Assembly: GCA_023245865.1 (NCBI GenBank)
Contig: JAHFJN010000001.1
Location: 612,722 to 676,721 of the forward strand
Direction: 5' to 3'
Length of the DNA stretch: 64,000 nucleotides
Origin: Candidatus Peribacteria bacterium
Lineage (GTDB): Bacteria; Patescibacteriota; Gracilibacteria; Peribacterales; Peribacteraceae
Both the position numbers and the translations under genes were made by a program. A model generated the notes under the pieces. The model was not told the origin of the DNA. It saw nothing but the letters and a program-made list of their open reading frames with translations, and made no database searches. How positions within the stretch are numbered: the first letter of the stretch is position 1; the number at the start of each line of letters is the position of its first letter. Below, in pieces: positions 62,426 to 64,000 of the stretch.

Positions 62426-63133
62426 ATGCAGTTCAGCGTTACTCCTGAAGTCTTCGCGCGATTCCCCTCCCTCGCCGTTGGGATCGTTGTTTGCAGAAAC
62501 ATACACACCAATAATTCTTCACCGGAAATCCTTGCACTTCTGCGTGATGCAGAAACACGCGCACGTTCCGCGAACCCGGATCCGGAGCGCCTCAAAGAAC
62601 ATCCGACGATCGCAGCATGGCAAGAGGTCCATCGTGCATTTGGCAGCAACCCCAACAAATTCCCTTCGTCGATTCATGCACTGCTCAAACGCGTGACCAA
62701 AGGCAATCCACTCCCGAGCATCAGTGCGCTGGTTGATCTCTACAACGTCATCTCGCTCAAGTACATCGTGCCCGTGGGCGGAGAAGATCTCGATCAATGC
62801 CACGGCGATATTCGTCTGACGTTTGCAGAGGGCTCGGAAACATTCACCGCGCTCGGAGAGTGCGAGAACGAAGCGCCGGAATCCGGGGAAGTGATCTACC
62901 GCGACGACGCTGGCGTCCTCTGCCGCAAATTCAATTGGCGCGAGGCCGCCCGCACGTGCCTGACAAATCAAACAAAGAATGCCGTCCTCGTCATCGAAGC
63001 GATTCCCCCGACAACCCGCAGCGATCTCGAAGCCGCGATGAAAGAACTTTCCGAGTTGGTGCACACATTTACAGAAGCGACAACTGAAATGTCTATCCTC
63101 GATCCGCTTATTTTATCATATGTTAATATATGA
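62426..63133 (+). CDS. B3/B4 tRNA-binding domain protein (PheRS-beta-like editing domain)
   Basis: EHPTIAAWQEVHRAFGSNPNKFPSSIHALLKRVTKGNPLPSISALVDLYNVISLKYIVPVGGEDLDQ is typical B3_4. Confidence 0.88.
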   Translation: MQFSVTPEVFARFPSLAVGIVVCRNIHTNNSSPEILALLRDAETRARSANPDPERLKEHPTIAAWQEVHRAFGSNPNKFPSSIHALLKRVTKGNPLPSISALVDLYNVISLKYIVPVGGEDLDQCHGDIRLTFAEGSETFTALGECENEAPESGEVIYRDDAGVLCRKFNWREAARTCLTNQTKNAVLVIEAIPPTTRSDLEAAMKELSELVHTFTEATTEMSILDPLILSYVNI

Positions 63134-63572
63134 TAACGTTCGTCGATTGAAGAGAGTTCGAATCTTGCAATATGCACCAAAGTGCAGCTATCGTCCACAT
63201 ATGGAAGGATTCCGAGCCGTCATCGAAGAGCTCAATGATGAATCATTCAATGGCTTCATTGTTACAATTGAGAAGATCGTCCGAACAGAAATTCCCGATG
63301 TAGGGCGTGCTGAGATTGTGAATATGTTTGAAACGTTGTTTGAGGGCGAATGTGTGCTCTTCTTCAGGGAACATCAACGCTGGCCGCAAAGACATGAGAT
63401 GCGTTCTTGCATACAACAACTGATTCTTCAGCCAGAAATACTGATCAGATGCGCACGCGATCTGCGACGTCCGATGGCGGAGAAAGCGGAAGAGATGAGG
63501 GAGGAATTCAAACGAATTCTTCTCAATAAGCAGAGAAATAAAAGAAGAAATCGCGGAGAAGACGCGGACTAG
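63120..63572 (+). CDS. Hypothetical protein (start may be 63201)
   Basis: ORF with very basic C-terminus RILLNKQRNKRRNRGEDAD. Confidence 0.4.
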   Translation: MLIYDNVRRLKRVRILQYAPKCSYRPHMEGFRAVIEELNDESFNGFIVTIEKIVRTEIPDVGRAEIVNMFETLFEGECVLFFREHQRWPQRHEMRSCIQQLILQPEILIRCARDLRRPMAEKAEEMREEFKRILLNKQRNKRRNRGEDAD

Positions 63573-63605
63573 TCATGGATTCGTCGAGCTCCCCATGACA
63601 CCCTT

Positions 63606-64000
63606 TTAGTGATGATACCCACTCCCCCTCGTAATCTCCGTCGCACGATAGAGCTGTTCCAGAAAGACCACGCGGCAGAGTTCGTGGGGCAGGGTCATGT
63701 CACTGAGTCGCAAGATGCGATGCGCGTATTTTTTCACTGCATCCGTGAGTCCGTACGCTCCACCGAGCACAAATGTCATCGGTTCGCCGCGATCGCGCGC
63801 TTGCGCAATCACATCGGAAAACTGCTGTGATGTCATCGCGACTCCCCTTTCGTCGAGCACAAACACTTTCCCTTCCGTTTGCTGTAAGTGATGCAGAACA
63901 CGCTGCGATTCATCCTCGCGCTGTCGCGCAGGATCCTTCTCTTTACTGGCAGGTAATTCAATCACTTCAAACCTCAACGCATGCTGCAGACGGTCGGCAT
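63606..64000 (-). CDS. rlmH: 23S rRNA (pseudouridine1915-N3)-methyltransferase, 5' end beyond window
   Basis: ADRLQHALRFEVIELPASKEKD...EGKVFVLDERGVAMTSQQFSDVIAQARDRGEPMTFVLGGAYGLTDAVKKYAHRILRLSDMTLPHELCRVVFLEQLYRATEITRGSGYHH; frame remains open to the window end. Confidence 0.93.
   Translation of the reverse strand, partial: ADRLQHALRFEVIELPASKEKDPARQREDESQRVLHHLQQTEGKVFVLDERGVAMTSQQFSDVIAQARDRGEPMTFVLGGAYGLTDAVKKYAHRILRLSDMTLPHELCRVVFLEQLYRATEITRGSGYHH

Noticed and set aside
1-64000. CRISPR array
   Set aside because: No regularly spaced identical repeats of 20-40 bp with unique spacers were seen; the only long direct repeat is a two-copy promoter/leader.
1-64000. Alternative genetic code (UGA as Gly), known in some CPR lineages
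   Set aside because: Large recognisable genes are uninterrupted and several, such as those ending at 19258 and 23092, terminate at TGA; no in-frame TGA was needed in conserved domains.

Overview
This 64 kb window looks like bacterial chromosome, probably from a Candidate Phyla Radiation-type organism; that assignment is inferred from repeat style and gene content. UGA appears to be a normal stop. It falls into three parts. (1) About 1-14.2 kb is an AT-richer accessory island: tyrosine integrase, two paralogous excisionase-type HTH proteins, a 1034-aa SF1 helicase + PLD nuclease + Zn-ribbon fusion (Mokosh type II-like), a secreted thermonuclease, a PD-(D/E)XK-like nuclease, Zn-ribbon membrane proteins and a truncated VWA-domain protein at the left edge. 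(2) About 14.3-48.2 kb is mostly metabolic and housekeeping: a CDP-sugar cluster, a pyrG-livG-livJ-livH-livM-pyrD-pyrK operon, a nucleotide cluster (URC1-like GTP cyclohydrolase II homolog, CBS-less GuaB, IMPDH-like paralog, adenosine deaminase-like, TrpF-like TIM barrel), hppA, uvrC with a GNAT-like insert, rplY, an ATP-grasp ligase/DUF1704 fusion next to a 7TM protein, and hpf. (3) About 48.3-64 kb holds a cluster of uncharacterised genes, including a 1332-aa protein and two copies of one promoter/leader, followed by proS, an ABC-2 exporter, an LCP protein, glycosyltransferases, tRNA-Glu(CTC), a B3/B4 protein and rlmH (truncated at the right edge). The best candidates for something undescribed are the pyrimidine-operon LIV-type transporter plus the neighbouring URC1/IMPDH/ADA cluster, the ligase-DUF1704 fusion, the GNAT-containing UvrC, and the Mokosh-II-like protein in a mobile island. 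All family calls were made by eye from motifs; no searches were run.
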